In this document: positions 50,402-58,706 of the stretch, in pieces | Layout: each line of letters opens with the position of its first letter | Numbering within the stretch: position 1 is the first letter of the stretch | DNA from: Candidatus Leptofilum proximum | GTDB taxonomy: Bacteria > Chloroflexota > Anaerolineae > Promineifilales > Promineifilaceae | Reading direction: 5' to 3' | Assembly: GCA_016710325.1 (NCBI GenBank) | Contig: JADJXK010000002.1 | Location: forward strand, 5,084,001 to 5,148,000 | Length of the DNA: 64,000 bases | Notes under the pieces: generated by a model | Seen by the model: only the letters and a program-made list of their open reading frames with translations | Told to the model about the DNA's origin: nothing | Databases searched by the model: none | Position numbers and translations under genes: made by a program

Positions 50402-51094
50402 TTATTTACCTCCTTTTTCCAGGACTGCTGCCACTTTCCGGGCAATTTTGTTGGCCCACCAGTTGCTAAGCAGCTGTAGGAGCAGCAGAACGCCGACAAC
50501 CCCGAGCACACCCTTGATCAGGCTGTCTCGATTTTCCGGGGACAGGTATTCTTCTGCCAGGTTCTTGGCCACGCCCGCTGCAAACTGCATTTGGGAAGGA
50601 GGTGTGGGCGGCGGGGCCTCTGCCATGCCCAACCCACCGCTGGCTTCGGCCATCATGCGCGCCTGTACCTGCTGGCCGAGCCCTTCCAGGCTCTGCCGGA
50701 TAATGGCATTGGCCGAGGTGTCTAACAAACGCTGGCCGACGCTGGCCAGGCGGCCACCCACTTGCGCATCGCCGCTGTAATGCAGCATGGTCATATCGCC
50801 ATCTTCTTCCAGGCGCAGCGAGCCGGTGCCTTTTACAAAGCCAGGCGCGCCTTTGCCATCAACGATAATGTTGTAGCTGTGAGGGCTCTCGATATCTGCG
50901 AGGGTGACTTCACCCTGGAATTTGCCTTGAACAGGGCCTACTTTAATTTTGAGGATGCCATGAAACTGGTTTTCGCCAACGGTTTCCAGCTCTTCGCAGC
51001 CGGGCATCACGTTGGCTAGGGTGACGGGGTCGAGCAGCATAGGCCACAGAACATCGCGGGGTGCCGCAAAGGGGTAGCTGCCTTCAATTCTCAT
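50402..51094 (-). CDS. CoxG-like SRPBCC protein with C-terminal membrane anchor, second copy
   Basis: This 230-residue paralogue of the protein at 42126 shares LKIKVGPVQGKFQGEV, GKGAPGFVKGTG, and GGRLASVGQRLLDTSANAIIRQSLEGL. A Pro-rich linker leads to a membrane segment (GVLGVVGVLLLLQLLSNWW) near residues 193-215 and a basic tail. AGGAGAAATG precedes the start. Its place directly upstream of the CoxS gene supports a role in recruiting the Mo hydroxylase to the membrane. Confidence 0.9.
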   Translation of the reverse strand: MRIEGSYPFAAPRDVLWPMLLDPVTLANVMPGCEELETVGENQFHGILKIKVGPVQGKFQGEVTLADIESPHSYNIIVDGKGAPGFVKGTGSLRLEEDGDMTMLHYSGDAQVGGRLASVGQRLLDTSANAIIRQSLEGLGQQVQARMMAEASGGLGMAEAPPPTPPSQMQFAAGVAKNLAEEYLSPENRDSLIKGVLGVVGVLLLLQLLSNWWANKIARKVAAVLEKGGK

Positions 51095-51272
51095 TTAGCA
51101 TTTCTCCTGCTGGATGGTTGATGGTTGCGAAATTAATTCCGCTCTGCGCGTACTGCTATCAGTTTGGACTCTTTTCTTTTTTTAGAAGGAACAAATCCCT
51201 GGGCTTTGTACAGGTTAGCTGATCAGTGTAGGTATTTGTTTGTATAAGTTTTACCTAATCTATGCCGCTGTG

Positions 51273-51710
51273 TCAAACGGCTTCAGCACTTGTTTTCAAG
51301 CAGCGAAAGAAGTTGTCCAGGAGGCGGGGAGCGGTTGATTGGATCACTTGTTGGAGCATCTTGTTGGGAGGTTCGAGTTCGGCGGCAAAGGCGACGCGGG
51401 TGGTGGTAGGGGTGGTGGCGCTGAGGTGGAAACGGCCGTTAATCAGCAGCCAGGTACTGCCAATCTGTGCTTCACTTTGCCACTCCAACAGGGTAGGTGG
51501 CTTCATAGTCTGCCAGGTCAACAGGAGGGGAATGGTGACCCGGCTGCTGCCGCTGCCCCAGGTAAACTGCAAATGAAACTGGGTGTTAGACGGCAGCTCC
51601 GCCCAGCCAGTGAGGTGCGGCGTGCAGCGGCTGACGATGTGTGGATTGGTGAGCGTGTGCCAGACGGCCGTTTGCCCCGCGGCAAAATCTATGGTGCCCT
51701 GAAACTGCAT
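51273..51710 (-). CDS. SRPBCC-family protein (CoxG/polyketide-cyclase-like)
   Basis: This 145-residue single-domain protein has the SRPBCC helix-grip pattern: FQGTIDFAAGQTAVWHTLTNPHIVSRCTP at the start and a long C-terminal helix (LEPPNKMLQQVIQSTAPRLLDNFFRCL). It lacks the membrane anchor of its CoxG-like neighbours. It begins one base after the stop of the DUF1997-like gene, so the two are co-translated. Family members bind hydrophobic ligands; which one is unknown. Confidence 0.78.
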   Translation of the reverse strand: MQFQGTIDFAAGQTAVWHTLTNPHIVSRCTPHLTGWAELPSNTQFHLQFTWGSGSSRVTIPLLLTWQTMKPPTLLEWQSEAQIGSTWLLINGRFHLSATTPTTTRVAFAAELEPPNKMLQQVIQSTAPRLLDNFFRCLKTSAEAV

Positions 51711-51711
51711 C

Positions 51712-52272
51712 TTACTTACCCACTAGTTGGTGATTGGCTTCCCATTCGGGAAAAGCGTTCATCGATTCTTTAATGAAACCATCAGCAATTTCCCGCACAC
51801 GGCCGTCGGTGATGCTTTGGGCAATACGGTTCACCACCCGTTTGGGCATAAGGCGCATGCCTAACGGCCGTTCCAGGTCTGCCTTCAGCCGGATGGTGTA
51901 CTCAATGCGGGTTTGGGCGCCCAGGTCAAAAAACTGGGTCTCGATGGCAAACAGACCGCTGCCGGTGGAATGGCGCATGGAGGTTTCCGGTTGCACGGGA
52001 GCGGCCGTTTCGATTCTGACAGGATAAACCTTCAGCTGCATGGCGCTTCGGTCGACACTACACTCCAGATCCGAATAAATTTGAATGGTGTAAGTGCCCA
52101 GTTCCACCGTTTCATACATCACACGAATTTGATTGGGAGCGTACGTGTGAACTAACGTGATATGTGGCAGAAATGCCGCCACGCGGCTGAGGTTGCTGTA
52201 ATACGTCAGCGCCGTTTCGGGAATAGCGGGAAAAACGAACGCTCGTGTGATGGAGCCAGTGATGTTGATCAT
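51712..52272 (-). CDS. DUF1997-like SRPBCC-fold protein
   Basis: This 186-residue protein shows a helix-grip layout: a beta-strand-rich start (FVFPAIPETALTYYSNLSRVAAFLPHI), strands around SDLECSVDRSAMQLKVYPV, and a terminal helix region (ERPLGMRLMPKRVVNRIAQSITDGRVREIADGF). This matches DUF1997 proteins known mainly from cyanobacteria and plant plastids, whose function is unknown. It sits 16 bases downstream of the PhaR-like gene and directly before another SRPBCC gene, so it may share transcription with the granule genes. Confidence 0.75.
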   Translation of the reverse strand: MINITGSITRAFVFPAIPETALTYYSNLSRVAAFLPHITLVHTYAPNQIRVMYETVELGTYTIQIYSDLECSVDRSAMQLKVYPVRIETAAPVQPETSMRHSTGSGLFAIETQFFDLGAQTRIEYTIRLKADLERPLGMRLMPKRVVNRIAQSITDGRVREIADGFIKESMNAFPEWEANHQLVGK

Positions 52273-52288
52273 GCAGCGAGATTGTAGG

Positions 52289-52864
52289 CTATGGTTCCTG
52301 CGTGTTGTCTAACTCTTTTTCGTCTATTAGGGAATCAATTTTGGCTGACAGCGATTCAATCTGGCTGGTCAGTGTTTCTACTTCTTCGCGAGAGGGTACA
52401 CCCCGCATACTCAGCAGCCGTTCCAGCCGCTGCTGACCGCCCATCATCTCTTTGCTTTTTTCCTGGCCAGCGGCTATCAGCTTTTCACTGAGGCCAATCG
52501 CCTCTTCTTTAGCCATTTCGCCGCGCTCTACCAGGGTTTGCAGCCGCTTTTCAATCTCTTCATCGACGTGTTTGAGCAGTTCCAGCGGGGAGTTAAGATT
52601 GCGCCGCAGAACGTTTAGCGTATCGCCGCCAGCTCGTACCAGTCCGGTCAGGACCGATTTAGGCAGGAAGCCGCTGTTGCGTTTTTCTTGTTCAAAGATG
52701 ATTTGGGTAAGGGTGACGGCCGTTAAATCTTCGTCAGTTGTGTGGTCAACCACCTGCACTTCTTCACCTTCCCGAATGAGTTCAGCGATGCCGTCCAGGG
52801 TGATGTACCTCTTGGCTTCTGTATCATACAGCTTGCGGTTCGGGTAACGCTTGATAACGGGCAT
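52289..52864 (-). CDS. phaR: PhaR-like polyhydroxyalkanoate synthesis regulator
   Basis: This 191-residue protein opens with the PHB accumulation regulator DNA-binding domain: IKRYPNRKLYDTEAKRYITL, then IRIEGEEV-type strand and TLTQIIFEQE. The middle is helical. The last 35 residues (MRGVPSREEVETLTSQIESL..) closely resemble the C-terminal coiled coil of the two phasins downstream of it on the map. PhaR proteins repress phasin genes and release DNA when bound to PHA granules. A CAGTGCGTCATC word at 52899-52910 in its own leader is a candidate autoregulatory site. Confidence 0.85.
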   Translation of the reverse strand: MPVIKRYPNRKLYDTEAKRYITLDGIAELIREGEEVQVVDHTTDEDLTAVTLTQIIFEQEKRNSGFLPKSVLTGLVRAGGDTLNVLRRNLNSPLELLKHVDEEIEKRLQTLVERGEMAKEEAIGLSEKLIAAGQEKSKEMMGGQQRLERLLSMRGVPSREEVETLTSQIESLSAKIDSLIDEKELDNTQEP

Positions 52865-52898
52865 AGTGGCTAATTCCTTCGGGATACCTTTAATGATT

Positions 52899-52910
52899 CA
52901 GTGCGTCATC
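52899..52910. promoter_or_regulatory. Candidate PhaR site in the phaR leader
   Basis: CAGTGCGTCATC matches the CAGTGCGTCAT half-site found in the promoter of the second phasin gene (54169-54179). It lies about 35 bases upstream of the phaR start codon. Confidence 0.4.
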
Positions 52911-52940
52911 CAAAATTATAGGCGTGATTGTGGGATATGC

Positions 52941-52981
52941 AAAAAGGGAGAGGTGAGGCCATAACGGCCGTTCCTCTCCCT
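52941..52981 (-). terminator. Intrinsic terminator of the first phasin gene
   Basis: AGGGAGAGG (52945-52953) pairs with CCTCTCCCT (52973-52981), and on the reverse strand a T5 run follows (52941-52945). An ACGGCCGT octamer lies in the loop. It begins 39 bases after the phasin stop codon. Confidence 0.75.
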
Positions 52982-53019
52982 GAACCGTCTTTGTTCAATT
53001 GTAGAAAAGCAGCAAATGC

Positions 53020-53397
53020 TTACTTTTGTTCTTTCAGCGTGTCAATCTTTTTGGTCAGCTCAGCCACTTTCTGGCTCAACTGCTCAATATCTGACTTGGT
53101 CGGAATATTCATGCGGTTGAGCAGCCCTTCCATCCGCTTCTCCAGCTCATCGCTGACGCGTTTGCCACTTTCCTGGGCACGCTGCTTGCGCTTCTCAGCC
53201 AGGTCGTTGAGCAGGGAACGGCCGTCTTTTTCGGCAATCTCACCCTTTTCAATGAGTTTTTGGACAAACTTTTCGGCTTCGTCCTGGGCCAGTGACACAG
53301 CCCCAACCCCGGCCAATAAAACGCGACGAACACCTTCTACAAAAGGATTGCTCCCTTCGGCCACAACTTCTTCTTCAACTTCAATTTTTTCAGCCAT
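53020..53397 (-). CDS. Phasin-family PHA granule protein (PhaI/PhaF-like)
   Basis: This 125-residue helical protein has the poly(hydroxyalkanoate) granule-associated pattern: a hydrophobic amphipathic segment (VEGVRRVLLAGVGAVSLAQDEAEKFVQKLIEKGE), a charged helix, and a C-terminal coiled coil starting MNIPTKSDIEQLSQKVAEL. It coats PHA granules and may bridge them to regulators or DNA. It starts AEKIEVEE and is a paralogue of the protein at 53696. It ends in a clear terminator. Confidence 0.85.
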   Translation of the reverse strand: MAEKIEVEEEVVAEGSNPFVEGVRRVLLAGVGAVSLAQDEAEKFVQKLIEKGEIAEKDGRSLLNDLAEKRKQRAQESGKRVSDELEKRMEGLLNRMNIPTKSDIEQLSQKVAELTKKIDTLKEQK

Positions 53398-53695
53398 GGT
53401 TTTACCTCACCTGATTCACTAAACGGATGTATTCATTGAAAACGATGCCGCCTTTACCGACGGCACGCGGGTAGATGAACCTCACCTACCCGCTTTAGGT
53501 AATTGGCAGAAAGTTTTTCAAAATAGATTAGCTTCAAATCTGCCAATTACTTGAGTAAAAGCGGGCAAACCTAGCTTTCCTAACTTCAAAAACTTTCCCG
53601 CTTTTACTAAACACCGCCCTACCTGATTTCTCACGTCCCCAAGAGGTGGTTGCTATCGGGTAAATGCTTTGATTCGCATTCACCCTCGTGATTGG
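53398..53695. repeat. Interleaved inverted repeats between the two phasin genes
   Basis: GGTAATTGGCAGA pairs with TCTGCCAATTACT, GAAAGTTTTT with AAAAACTTTC, and GGGTAG../..CTACCC with AAGCGGG words, giving an interleaved or cruciform-like set over about 53460-53610. No gene is present. No copy of the CAGTGCGTCAT word was found here. Confidence 0.6.
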
Positions 53696-54070
53696 TTACG
53701 CAACTTTGCTCAGATCGTTAACTTTCTTGCTCAGCGTGGTAACCTTGCGGTTCAACTTTTCAATGTCGTTCTTGGAAGGAATATTCATGCGGTGCAAAAC
53801 ATCCTCAAGCCGCTTTTCCACTTCCTTTTCGACCCGCTTGGCTGCCTTTTTGGCGTCTTTCTGCCGATCTTCGACCTGTTTGTTGAACATATCACGGGTT
53901 TTCTGCTCGGTGGTGGTGCCGCGCTCTACCAGGTTGTTGAACAGATGGGTCAATTCTTCCTGCGCCAGGGTAAAAACACCCAAACTAGCCAGCATGACTT
54001 TACGGCCGTTTTCCCGCAGCATGTTGACGTTTTCTTCTACCGTTTCGTTGAACTCAATTTTTTCTGCCAT
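53696..54070 (-). CDS. Phasin-family PHA granule protein, second copy
   Basis: This 124-residue paralogue of the neighbouring phasin has the same plan: MAEKIEFNE start, an amphipathic segment (NGRKVMLASLGVFTLAQEELTHLFNNLVERG), a Lys/Glu-rich helix and a C-terminal coiled coil from MNIPSKNDIEKLNRKVTTL. A good promoter with an operator-like inverted repeat lies directly upstream, so this copy is probably the regulated, highly expressed one. AGGAGG precedes the ATG. Confidence 0.85.
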   Translation of the reverse strand: MAEKIEFNETVEENVNMLRENGRKVMLASLGVFTLAQEELTHLFNNLVERGTTTEQKTRDMFNKQVEDRQKDAKKAAKRVEKEVEKRLEDVLHRMNIPSKNDIEKLNRKVTTLSKKVNDLSKVA

Positions 54071-54132
54071 TTTTGTGCCTCCTGCAATCCTGTATAGTCA
54101 GGATTGCCGATAATGTAATTCATTTGGGTTTA

Positions 54133-54187
54133 TTCATGACGCATTGCATCATAAGGAAAATATAACACAGTGCGTCATGAATGTCAA
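54133..54187 (-). promoter_or_regulatory. Strong promoter with inverted-repeat operator for the second phasin
   Basis: On the reverse strand TTGACA (54182-54187) and TATATT (54159-54164) are 17 bases apart. An 11-bp perfect inverted repeat, TTCATGACGCA (54133-54143) and TGCGTCATGAA (54171-54181), places one half in the -35/-10 spacer and one just downstream of the start. This is the expected layout for a repressor such as PhaR. Confidence 0.7.
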
Positions 54188-54214
54188 GCAGGCCAGAATG
54201 GCAAATGTAGGATC

Positions 54215-54688
54215 TCAATTTAAGGGAAAACTGTTCAGATCATCAAGACTGTTAAGCGTAACTTGAGTCTTGAATTCATAAATATGAGCGCAGATCGTTT
54301 TGATGTTTAAGGCTCGGCTCACAGAAACTCGATGATTTCCATCGATCACAAAATAAACATGACTCACCTTAAACACCTTAACGGGATTAAAACCTCGCCG
54401 GTAATAAGATTCAGCCACTCGCCGCCAGCGTTGTTCTGTGAAGCGATTTTTTGGTTTGAAGGTTCGGCTGAACTCACTGTATCGACCCACGCTACCAACA
54501 ATGTCGTTAACAGCAATAGTCTGTACGCCTATATCTTGAGCGCTGCTCAGGTTTAATGTTTTTTTGACGGCCGTAAAAGAGAGTAGGGTGTTAGGGCGGC
54601 GTAAAAGAATATTTCGCCAGCCCTCCCAATCGGCTTCCCCCTTCACTCTGTCGAAGGCAACTGCTGCTTGTCCACTATAAATGCTCAT
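54215..54688 (-). CDS. ParB/sulfiredoxin-like nuclease-fold protein
   Basis: This 157-residue protein has a ParB N-terminal-like core: the VNDIVGSVGRYSEFS strand region, then NPVKVFKVSHVYFVIDGNHRVSVSRAL, where DGNHRVS matches the family's nucleotide-binding box. No helix-turn-helix follows, so it is not a full partition protein. Similar stand-alone proteins appear in many bacteria without known function. It is separated from the phasin promoter by only a short gap but reads in the same direction. Confidence 0.72.
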   Translation of the reverse strand: MSIYSGQAAVAFDRVKGEADWEGWRNILLRRPNTLLSFTAVKKTLNLSSAQDIGVQTIAVNDIVGSVGRYSEFSRTFKPKNRFTEQRWRRVAESYYRRGFNPVKVFKVSHVYFVIDGNHRVSVSRALNIKTICAHIYEFKTQVTLNSLDDLNSFPLN

Positions 54689-54760
54689 CGTCCATTTCCT
54701 GTAACATTTGTTATTTTTGATAGTCCCTCACCTCTCCGGCTGTGATGCAAGCTGAGGGGA

Positions 54761-55741
54761 TCAGGATTGGACAGGTTCATGTGATCTTCCAATACTGGTT
54801 AACAAGCCAGGCGTTGCGTGCTTAACTTGCTTAATGAGAGTAATGGGCGCTAACTTTCGGTCGTAACGGCCGTTGGCGATCATGACGCCGCCCAGAATGA
54901 TGGCGAAACCGGCATAGGCGCTCGGGGGCAGCCGTTCGCCTAAGACCAGCATGCCCAATCCAGCCCCGACAATCGGGATGAGGTATGAGACCATACTGAC
55001 AAAGGAGGGGTTGGCCATTTCTATGAGCCGGAAAAAGATGATGAAAGCCATTGCCGTGCCTAGAGCACCTGTTGCGACCCAGGCCAGCAGGGATGGCAAG
55101 GAGGGAACGGGGAGTTGAAACGGCCGTTCCAGCAGCAGCGACAAAGGTAGCAAGAGACCGGAAGATATAATAAGTTGCGCCGTTGGGCCCACGAGGAAAG
55201 GCAGACCGCGCAGGTGTTTGCGAGTGTAAACGGTAGCCACACCATAACACACAGAAGCGGCCAATATTGCTATTATTCCCTGCAGGCTGGCGGTTAGCCC
55301 GCCCTGGAAGGAGGGCGCCAACAGGGCAGCCATGCCGCTTATGGCCACCAAAACGCCTACGATCTTGGCCGGGGTCAGCCGATCATCAGCCACCATAAAA
55401 TGGGCCAGGATAATGGTAAAAAGTGGTGCTGTACTGGTGATGATAGCCGTCAGGCCACTGTCCACGGTCTGAGACCCCCAGGCCACCAAGACGTAGGGCG
55501 CTGCGTTATGCACAACCCCCATCATTACCAGGTGGATCCAGACTCGCCCCCAGCCTGGCAGTCGCTGCCCCTTAAAGCGCAGGATAAGCCAGAGGATGAG
55601 CGCCCCAATGACTGAACGGCCCAGTGAAAAGGTCACCATCGGAATCTCATTAACGCTGATCTTGGTAAGTGGGTAAGCAGAGCCCCAAAGCAAGGCTAAT
55701 AGAAGCAGCAAGGCTACTCTCTGAGTAGATTTGTTTTTCAT
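54761..55741 (-). CDS. EamA/DMT-family transporter
   Basis: This 326-residue protein has ten hydrophobic segments in two EamA repeats (about residues 8-140 and 150-290). Typical motifs are LLWGSAYPLTKISV at the start and GALGTAMAFIIFFRLIEMANPSFVSMVSYLIPIVGAGLG in the second half. Members export amino acids or other metabolites. The substrate is not indicated by the neighbours. Confidence 0.92.
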   Translation of the reverse strand: MKNKSTQRVALLLLLALLWGSAYPLTKISVNEIPMVTFSLGRSVIGALILWLILRFKGQRLPGWGRVWIHLVMMGVVHNAAPYVLVAWGSQTVDSGLTAIITSTAPLFTIILAHFMVADDRLTPAKIVGVLVAISGMAALLAPSFQGGLTASLQGIIAILAASVCYGVATVYTRKHLRGLPFLVGPTAQLIISSGLLLPLSLLLERPFQLPVPSLPSLLAWVATGALGTAMAFIIFFRLIEMANPSFVSMVSYLIPIVGAGLGMLVLGERLPPSAYAGFAIILGGVMIANGRYDRKLAPITLIKQVKHATPGLLTSIGRSHEPVQS

Positions 55742-55804
55742 GATTTTATCTTCCTAATGAATTGGTTTTGTCGCTGACTGGTTACTACAGTCTGGGATGT
55801 CGCT

Positions 55805-56209
55805 TTAGCAGGCAATTGAAGTCAAAACAGATTCCATATCGTCGTAAACAGATAGGCCCGATTGGGAGAGGGCATTTTTGACAGCAGGCTGCGGCCGAAG
55901 TAGTTTGAAATGAGGCGTTGGTTTACTCACGACCTTGTCAGCCATGGCGCGAAGTGCCTTGAGACCGCCAGCTGGATCCAGCGGTATGTCGCCACTAAAT
56001 ACTGTGGCTGCGCTGTATAGGGCGAAGGTTCCGGACAAACCCAGATTTGGGATGCCACGCATATCCAGCACAAGATTTCGGTAGCCGTTTGTATAAAGTT
56101 CGTTGGCTTGATTGATCAGTTCGCGGTAAGTGAGATGATCGAGATTGCCCTGGAAACTTAGAATGGCTATCAGATGATCGGATTGTTTATGTGTTGTCAA
56201 ATTAAACAT
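55805..56209 (-). CDS. STAS-domain protein (anti-sigma factor antagonist-like)
   Basis: This 134-residue protein is a single STAS domain: LIAILSFQGNLDHLTYRELIN, then the signature NLVLDMRGIPNLGLSGTFALYSA with the conserved Ser that an anti-sigma kinase would phosphorylate. The C-terminal tail (KLLRPQPAVKNALSQSGLSVYDD) fits the last helix. No anti-sigma kinase gene is adjacent; the two-component pair upstream is of another type. Confidence 0.87.
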   Translation of the reverse strand: MFNLTTHKQSDHLIAILSFQGNLDHLTYRELINQANELYTNGYRNLVLDMRGIPNLGLSGTFALYSAATVFSGDIPLDPAGGLKALRAMADKVVSKPTPHFKLLRPQPAVKNALSQSGLSVYDDMESVLTSIAC

Positions 56210-56242
56210 TGAGATATTTCCTTTTTTTACGACAAAAAACTG

Positions 56243-56268
56243 GGCGTTGATTACTATGACTCAACGCC
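56243..56268. promoter_or_regulatory. GGCGTTGA inverted repeat in the STAS gene leader
   Basis: GGCGTTGA (56243-56250) and TCAACGCC (56261-56268) flank ten bases, 34 bases before the STAS start. It could be an operator or a leader hairpin. The rest of the 489-base gap (56210-56698) holds one ACGGCCGT octamer, the palindrome CCTGATCAGG (56383) and no gene. Confidence 0.4.
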
Positions 56269-56698
56269 TGAGGTTTGCGATAAAACGGCCGTCTAGGCAC
56301 CAACCAACTTTGTGGCTAAAGTGGACTTTTAGGCCAGCTTTCTTAATTTCGTGTGTGAGCTAATTTGGGATAAGGGTTAAATCCTGATCAGGGGCTGGCT
56401 GGGCAAATGCGTCTTAACTAACCGGCGCATTAACTTCTTAACGAGGGTCGGCGACTTGGGCTGCACATGCTTCATGTGCGCGTATTGAGTTGTATTTTCG
56501 GTATAGGCTTGTAACAGAGTTACAGGGGCAAATCTGGGGTCTATGAACATTTTCAATCCTTTTGAATAAATTAACGATACTTTCTTGTCTGTACTAGATT
56601 CCCGTTTGGATATCTAAAAACAGAGTACCATTAAGATGACCCAGCCAGGGTCCTTACTTTGTCCTCAAAAGGATTGGGACATTTTTGGGACAGGCGCT

Positions 56699-57346
56699 TT
56701 ACTTAATACCAGCCTGGTGCGCCACTTCTGCGGCCTCCAGACGGTCATTAACTTCGAGCTTTTTGAGCAGCTGAGAGACGTAGTTGCGCACTGTCTTGTT
56801 TGTGACGGTTAGCCTTTCGGCGATGACGCTGTTGTCGAGCCCGACGGCCAGCAGTTCCAACACTTCCAGCTCACGCGTGGTGAGTGCTGGTAGCTGAACG
56901 GCCGTTTCCTCCGCAGGTTGTTTGTCCGGCTGGGCAAACCATTGGATGATGTGAGCAGCAACCCTGGGGCTAAACACCGCCCCGCCAGCCGACGCAACGC
57001 GCACCGCTTGCAACATCTCGCCATGATTCGCGCCTTTGAGCACATAGCCGAGTGCACCGGCCCGCATAGCGGCAAAGACGGATTGATCGTCTTCAAACAT
57101 GGTCAGCATCAGGATATTTGCCTCTGGCTGCATCGCTTTGATTCGCCGGGTTGTTTCAATGCCGTTCAGGCCGGGCATTTGAATATCCATCAGGATCAAG
57201 TCTGGCGTTACGTCTGCCAGCTGGGCCAGCACCGCTTTACCCGATTCCGCTTCTCCTGCCACCGCCATATCTTCGGTATTTTCAAATAACAATTTCAGAC
57301 CATCACGGAATATTTGGTGATCATCAACAATAAACAGATTAATCAT
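56699..57346 (-). CDS. NarL/LuxR-family response regulator
   Basis: This 215-residue regulator has a receiver domain (LFIVDDHQIFRDGL, Asp in LILMDIQMPGLNG, Lys in GYVLKGA) and a C-terminal LuxR helix-turn-helix (LTTRELEVLELLAVGLDNSVIAERLTVTNKTVRNYVSQLL). I take ATG 57346, which starts the receiver correctly and overlaps the kinase gene by 8 bases, rather than the longer frame to 57382. Its partner is the histidine kinase just upstream. Possible targets are the STAS gene downstream or its own operon. Confidence 0.93.
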   Translation of the reverse strand: MINLFIVDDHQIFRDGLKLLFENTEDMAVAGEAESGKAVLAQLADVTPDLILMDIQMPGLNGIETTRRIKAMQPEANILMLTMFEDDQSVFAAMRAGALGYVLKGANHGEMLQAVRVASAGGAVFSPRVAAHIIQWFAQPDKQPAEETAVQLPALTTRELEVLELLAVGLDNSVIAERLTVTNKTVRNYVSQLLKKLEVNDRLEAAEVAHQAGIK

Positions 57347-58706
57347 GACTTTGAGTTCCTTTTTTACTATTTGCTTCTTCAATCAGGGGAATGACAACTT
57401 GCAGGTAAGTGCCTTGAGGCTGGCGCGGTGCCACCTGAAAGGTGCCGCTTAACTCTTCGGCTCGCTCGCGCATGGCCGTTAGGCCGACTCCTTCAGCTAA
57501 ACTTTCGGGAAGACCCACACCATCATCTTGGATGCTCAGCGTCAGTGCATCTGGCTCAGCCATTAAGCGAATTGTACAAATGGTCGCGTGGGCGTGTTTG
57601 AGGACGTTGTCGAGCGCAGTTTGAAAGATACGGAAAAGCGCCACTTCAACGGCCGCATCAAGCGGCGGCAGCCGATCGGGCAAGCTAAGCTCGATGTGGA
57701 TTCGTTCTGCCTGCTGGTTGGCAAAATCAGCGATCGCCCCGATTAAGCCAAACTGGTCCAGCAGTGGGGGCCGTAAGCCATAAACAAGCTGCCGGACATC
57801 ATTTAAGGTCTGGTCAATATCTCGTTCCAGGTCGTTGAGCAGAACGGCCGTTTTCGCCGGATCCTTTGCTAATGTGTTTTGGGCTACCCCGATGCGAAAC
57901 ATTTGCGCCGCCAGGGTTGGCCCCAACCCATCGTGCAAATCCCGCCGGAGACGTCGCCGCTCTTCTTCCCGGGCGGTGACAATTTTCTGGCGCGATAGCT
58001 TCAAATTCATGTTGAGCGTGGCCAAAGTCCGTTCACTGGCCTGCAAGTCGCCATTCAACCGCACTTGCTTCTCAGCAAAGCGCCGGTATTTATCCAGTAA
58101 TCCTTTGTAAAACGTATTGATGTACCGTACAAAAAAGACCATGACAAGCATGGTCACGATGAACTTTAGCGTCGTGAACTGGGCTGAATAATCGAGCAGG
58201 GGCGCCACCGGTTGGCCGACGCCATCGCGGTAGAGCACCCAAATCAGGGCAATGGCCATCGCGCCAAAGGTCGCCAACATCCACGGGCGCCAGCCATAAA
58301 GCATGGCCACAATGACGGCCGTAAACAGAGCGATATCGCCAAAGCCGCGTGTACCCCCGTAAAGAACAAGCACAGGGGGAACCGCCAAATGGATACACAA
58401 CACGTAGAGGCCCTGTACAATTTGCGCATGGCGGGTTTTCAAAAAGATGAAGTTTGCCAGCACAAGGCCATAAAGCATCAGCTGTATCAAGAGCGAGAGT
58501 GGATTGATTGGCTCCCCAGTGATGCGCCGGGCAATAAAGGTGAACAGTAGAACAAGGGCGGTAACGCTCCACAGCCCGACCCACAACTGGTTGCGCCGAC
58601 GATCAAGCTCATCGTCGTGCAGTTCGGCGGGGACAACAAGAGGATAATCTCCATCTATTAAGGGGAGGTCCTGTTCCGTTTTGTTCAAATTAGTATTTTG
58701 CACCAT
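57339..58706 (-). CDS. NarX/DesK-type sensor histidine kinase
   Basis: This 455-residue kinase has about six membrane helices (residues 38-205), a coiled linker, and a HisKA_3 dimerisation domain with the phospho-His in EERRRLRRDLHDGLGPTLAAQ. The ATPase domain shows DNVLKHAHAT and IQDDGVGLPE..GLTAMRERAEELSG. The membrane part has no large outer loop, so it probably senses a membrane or intramembrane cue. It overlaps the LuxR-type regulator gene by 8 bases, a textbook pair. Confidence 0.93.
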   Translation of the reverse strand: MVQNTNLNKTEQDLPLIDGDYPLVVPAELHDDELDRRRNQLWVGLWSVTALVLLFTFIARRITGEPINPLSLLIQLMLYGLVLANFIFLKTRHAQIVQGLYVLCIHLAVPPVLVLYGGTRGFGDIALFTAVIVAMLYGWRPWMLATFGAMAIALIWVLYRDGVGQPVAPLLDYSAQFTTLKFIVTMLVMVFFVRYINTFYKGLLDKYRRFAEKQVRLNGDLQASERTLATLNMNLKLSRQKIVTAREEERRRLRRDLHDGLGPTLAAQMFRIGVAQNTLAKDPAKTAVLLNDLERDIDQTLNDVRQLVYGLRPPLLDQFGLIGAIADFANQQAERIHIELSLPDRLPPLDAAVEVALFRIFQTALDNVLKHAHATICTIRLMAEPDALTLSIQDDGVGLPESLAEGVGLTAMRERAEELSGTFQVAPRQPQGTYLQVVIPLIEEANSKKGTQSHD

